The translations under genes were made by a program, and so were the position numbers. DNA of 46,161 bases from contig BNUH01000019.1 of assembly GCA_025997215.1 (NCBI GenBank), forward strand, positions 1 to 46,161, written 5' to 3'. This DNA is from Clostridia bacterium (GTDB lineage Bacteria; Bacillota_A; Clostridia; Christensenellales; Aristaeellaceae). Below, piece after piece: positions 43,312 to 46,161 of the stretch (its first letter is position 1; each line of letters begins with the position of its first letter). The notes beneath the pieces are model-generated. The model had not been told where the DNA came from and did not search any database. It saw only the letters and a list, made by a program, of their open reading frames with translations.

Positions 43312-44397
43312 TTACGCGGCGGTTTGGGCTGAATTATTGGCGCGTCTGCGGCGCACCTGCAGCCGCTGTCCAATCATTTGCGCCAGATTCGGCAGGAATA
43401 CGCTCAATATCAGGATGATTCCGACCGACATATTCACGGCGCTGTCCGCTATGCCAAACAGCGTACCCAGCCCGATCTTCATCACGCCAAAGAATATCAG
43501 CGACAGCACGCACCCCGGCACACTGCCCTTGCCGCCATTTGTCGAAAATCCGCCGAGGATCGCCGCACCGATCGCGAATAGCTCATAGCCGCTCATGATG
43601 TCCGCCTTGATCGACGAGGACGTCGCGCCGACAAAGAATATCCCAGTAACCGCGCTAAGGAAACCAGCCGCGATAAAGCACGCCATCTTGATCGCATCCA
43701 CGCGGATGCCGGAGTAGAGCGCGGCGGTGCGGTTCGCGCCGATAGCGAATATCCGCCGCCCATTGGCAGTCAAGTGCAGCCATATATGGAACAGACACGC
43801 GCAGCCCAGGAACGCGAATATCATAATGGGTATAGGCACCGAGCCGATAGTTACAGTAGCATATAGATTCTTCAAGAGGTCGAATGTCGCGTCGTTCTTG
43901 AATGTTAACGTAGATCCGCCCAGCAGCAGGTATGAGAATCCACGGAAAAATAGTTGCGTAGCAAGTGTAATGATCATCGGGAATAGTTCCTTGAACCGCG
44001 TCACGAGCAGGCCGTTCATCGCACCGCCCAATACGCCAACGCCCAGACACGCAGCGATGGCTACCGCTAGCGCGATGGCGTTCGGCACGCCGGATTCCGT
44101 CGCCGCCTTATAACTCAACCCCAATACCGCGACGCTGAACGCCCCGAGCGCGCCCACCGATATATCGATATCGCCCATCGCCAGTATCAGCATCATGCCC
44201 AGCGTCATGAAGCTGTAGAGCATATACGGCCTAAGCCCGCGCATTACGCTGGCGAAGTTGAATACGTCACGTTTCGACAATCCGGCCGCCTGGCGCGCCG
44301 CATCCTGCCAATTAAACAGCGCACACATGACCGCCAGCAGCGTCGCCAGAAAGAACTCCCAGGAAGCAAAAAACGACAGCCATCGATTCCGCTTCAT
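43312..44397 (-). CDS. CUT2 sugar ABC importer permease (second)
   Basis: 361 residues, about ten helices. ILAMGDIDISVGALGAFSVA, then GGAMNGLLVTRFKELFPMIITLAT and ANRTAALYSGIRVDAIKMACF are hallmarks of ribose/rhamnose/AI-2 permeases (BPD_transp_2). It follows the first permease with no gap (44398/44397). A short stem with a GAAA loop (TGCC / GGCA) lies between it and the binding-protein gene. Confidence 0.93.
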   Translation of the reverse strand: MKRNRWLSFFASWEFFLATLLAVMCALFNWQDAARQAAGLSKRDVFNFASVMRGLRPYMLYSFMTLGMMLILAMGDIDISVGALGAFSVAVLGLSYKAATESGVPNAIALAVAIAACLGVGVLGGAMNGLLVTRFKELFPMIITLATQLFFRGFSYLLLGGSTLTFKNDATFDLLKNLYATVTIGSVPIPIMIFAFLGCACLFHIWLHLTANGRRIFAIGANRTAALYSGIRVDAIKMACFIAAGFLSAVTGIFFVGATSSSIKADIMSGYELFAIGAAILGGFSTNGGKGSVPGCVLSLIFFGVMKIGLGTLFGIADSAVNMSVGIILILSVFLPNLAQMIGQRLQVRRRRANNSAQTAA

Positions 44398-45444
44398 CTA
44401 GACGCCCCTCCTTAACAGGCTGCGCTTGTTGGCCGCGCGGCTTAGAAAAACGTTCAGTAGTATGGCCAGCAGCAGCAGGATGCCCTTCACGAATTCCGTA
44501 ATCATCGAGTTGCCGATGCCCAACTGTGGTATGGCCGAATTGATCAGCGCAATCATGATTGCGCCGACCACCACGCCGACCATCTTCCCATAGCCTCCGG
44601 CCACCGATACCCCGCCCAGTACGCACGCTGCTATCGTGAACATCTCCTGCCCGGCCGCGCTGCCCTTCTCGATCGCGGAATAGTAGCCCAGCCACATGAT
44701 CCCGGCCAGCCCCGCCGTCGCACCGCAGATGGTGTGCGCGAGCAGTTTCACGCGGTTGATCGAAACCCCGCGCATTGAGGCTGCTTCCTCATTGGAGCCG
44801 ACGGCGTACAGACTGCGGCCCACCTTCGTGTACCGCAGGAACAGCCCGACGATCAGCGTGGCCGCGACCGCGCACCACACCAGGTACGGCAGCCCCAGCC
44901 AGTAGCGTGCGGTCAAGAAATCCTTGAATCCGTTGGTCAGATCGGTGCGCACGATCTTATTCATCCCCAGCAGCCAGCCCATGGGTATGAACGCGCGCAC
45001 GATGTAGCTCATGCCTAAAGTTACAATGATCGGTATAACCTTCCCGTATGACACGAATAGACCATTCACCAGGCCGACGGCCGCGCCTATCCCGATGCCC
45101 GCTATGAACATTATGAATACTGAAGTAATCGCCCCGTCCCGCATCAGCATGCCGGAGATCGCGCCGGACAGCGCCAGCGTTGACGCCACGGATATATCGA
45201 TCGAACCGATCAGCAGCACGCACAGCATGCCTGTGGACATGACCATGTTGATCGAGCCGCCTTTGAGTATGTTCATATAATTGTTTGCGAGGTAGCCGGG
45301 CACGCGGATGCTGACGACCAGCGCAAGCAGCGCGAGCACAGCCAGCAGTGGTATCTCGCGATGCTCAATCAGATAACCGAACAGCGCGTTGCCGCTCACC
45401 GACCTGCGCCGTATCCCGGATTGGGACTTGTGATCAGCTAGCAT
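44398..45444 (-). CDS. CUT2 sugar ABC importer permease (first)
   Basis: 348 residues. GSIDISVASTLALSGAISGM, GLVNGLFVSYGKVIPIIVTL, then YAVGSNEEAASMRGVSINRV and GGVSVAGGYGKMVGVVVGA identify the BPD_transp_2 permease family. It starts inside the ATPase gene (11-base overlap), so translation is coupled. Forms the channel with the 43312 permease. Confidence 0.93.
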   Translation of the reverse strand: MLADHKSQSGIRRRSVSGNALFGYLIEHREIPLLAVLALLALVVSIRVPGYLANNYMNILKGGSINMVMSTGMLCVLLIGSIDISVASTLALSGAISGMLMRDGAITSVFIMFIAGIGIGAAVGLVNGLFVSYGKVIPIIVTLGMSYIVRAFIPMGWLLGMNKIVRTDLTNGFKDFLTARYWLGLPYLVWCAVAATLIVGLFLRYTKVGRSLYAVGSNEEAASMRGVSINRVKLLAHTICGATAGLAGIMWLGYYSAIEKGSAAGQEMFTIAACVLGGVSVAGGYGKMVGVVVGAIMIALINSAIPQLGIGNSMITEFVKGILLLLAILLNVFLSRAANKRSLLRRGV

Positions 45445-46161
45445 GCTGCGCCTCCCTCGCCGCGTCCGATGCGGCGCGCGGCATGGCCGCCTTTAGTATA
45501 TCGCTTTGGGTTAATCCATCCGGCGTGAACTCGGCCGTCACGCGGCCCTCGCACATCACATAAATCCGATCGGACATATTCATAACCTCGGGCATCTCTG
45601 ATGAGATCATCAGTATGCCGAAACCCTTTCCGACCAATTCCGACATAATTTCGTATATGGCGGCCTTGCTGCCCACGTCGACGCCCTTGGTCGGTTCGTC
45701 AAGGATTATCAGGCGAGGGTTTGCGGCTAACTGCTTCGCCACTACGACCTTCTGCTGGTTGCCGCCGGACAGAGCGCCCGTTAGCGCGTCGATATTTGGC
45801 GCTTTAATGGCCAGCGTATCCTTCAGCGCCGTGGATACCTCGCGCTCCTTGCCGCCGGACAGCATCAAGCCGCGCCTGCACTTCTCCAGCACCGACAGCG
45901 AAATATTCTTATTGATCGACCAGTCGAGTATCAAGCCCTGCCGCTGACGATCCTCAGGCAGCAGCCCCAGCCCGGTCCGCATGGCCTTGAACGGCGTGAT
46001 GGATGCGATACTCCCGCCGAGGAAGTCTATCGCGCCAGAATCGGCCTTCGCTATACCAAAGATCGCTTCGGCGACCTCCGTGCGGCCCGCGCCGACCAGC
46101 CCCGTCAATCCCACGATCTCCCCAGCCTTGACCGTCAAACTGACGTCTCGGAAGAATCCTG
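45434..46161 (-). CDS. CUT2 sugar ABC importer ATPase, C-terminal part (cut by window edge)
   Basis: The frame is open to the window end, so only the second of two fused ATPase domains is seen. It reads FFRDVSLTVKAGEIVGLTGL at the edge. Walker A is degenerate as usual for this second domain (GLVGAGRTEV), with LLPEDRQRQGL, signature LSGGNQQKVVVAKQL, Walker B LIILDEPTKGVD and ISSEMPEVMNMSDRIYVM. These are marks of RbsA/LsrA/RhaT-type ATPases. It heads the operon of two permeases and a binding protein. The first domain and the promoter are outside the window. Confidence 0.93.
   Translation of the reverse strand, partial: GFFRDVSLTVKAGEIVGLTGLVGAGRTEVAEAIFGIAKADSGAIDFLGGSIASITPFKAMRTGLGLLPEDRQRQGLILDWSINKNISLSVLEKCRRGLMLSGGKEREVSTALKDTLAIKAPNIDALTGALSGGNQQKVVVAKQLAANPRLIILDEPTKGVDVGSKAAIYEIMSELVGKGFGILMISSEMPEVMNMSDRIYVMCEGRVTAEFTPDGLTQSDILKAAMPRAASDAAREAQHAS

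Noticed and set aside
1..46161. CRISPR array, tRNA or rRNA genes
   Set aside because: No regularly spaced direct repeats and no cloverleaf or T-loop pattern were found on reading either strand.

Overview
The window looks like a moderately GC-rich anaerobic member of the Bacillota (Clostridia-like), probably from an uncultured lineage. This is inferred from protein style: the DapB/DapL/LysA diaminopimelate route, a GH130 phosphorylase, a DUF5107 protein, GLUG-type beta-helix proteins, an InlB-type repeat and AraC/GyrI and Rpn/PDDEXK families. All three solute-binding proteins carry plain AxA-type signal peptides and no lipobox cysteine. That is unusual for a classical monoderm and leaves a diderm or otherwise atypical envelope open.

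Layout. 1-7310 is accessory. It holds two signal-less beta-helix/GLUG-like proteins on the minus strand (1-506, partial; 4142-6175), each headed on the plus strand by a decayed, phage-like coding fragment. Between them lies a secreted 933-residue beta-helix protein with its own perfect consensus promoter, and after them comes a palindromic repeat element. 7328-15374 (minus) holds a heterodimeric ABC exporter with one degenerate ATP site, a GH130 phosphorylase, fucose mutarotase, yajC and an FAD-dependent oxidoreductase. 15425-22709 (plus) is a dapB / dapL / lysA run that continues by 4- and 8-base overlaps into two ABC exporter half-transporters. 22618-25386 (minus) carries a DUF5107 protein and radA, which may be transcribed as a leaderless mRNA. 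25458-28162 repeats the accessory pattern: a second copy of the palindromic element, a third beta-helix protein, and a small plus-strand ORF. An MFS transporter and a truncated PDDEXK-family gene follow.

30222-37178 (plus) is a peptide/nickel-type ABC importer: binding protein, terminator, two permeases, two ATPases. A MNT nucleotidyltransferase / HEPN pair is inserted between the binding protein and the permeases. 37269-40390 (minus) is a CUT1 sugar importer without an ATPase gene. 40601-42161 (plus) is a small hypothetical gene plus an AraC/GyrI regulator. 42220-46161 (minus) is a CUT2 sugar importer in the order ATPase-permease-permease-binding protein, cut by the window edge.

Taken together this is a sugar- and peptide-scavenging genome segment. 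It is interrupted at three places by one recurring module: a beta-helix protein facing a decayed plus-strand ORF, with a palindromic repeat next to two of the three. That recurring module and the MNT-HEPN pair inside an importer operon are the most unusual things here. No tRNA, rRNA, CRISPR array or intact transposase was seen.
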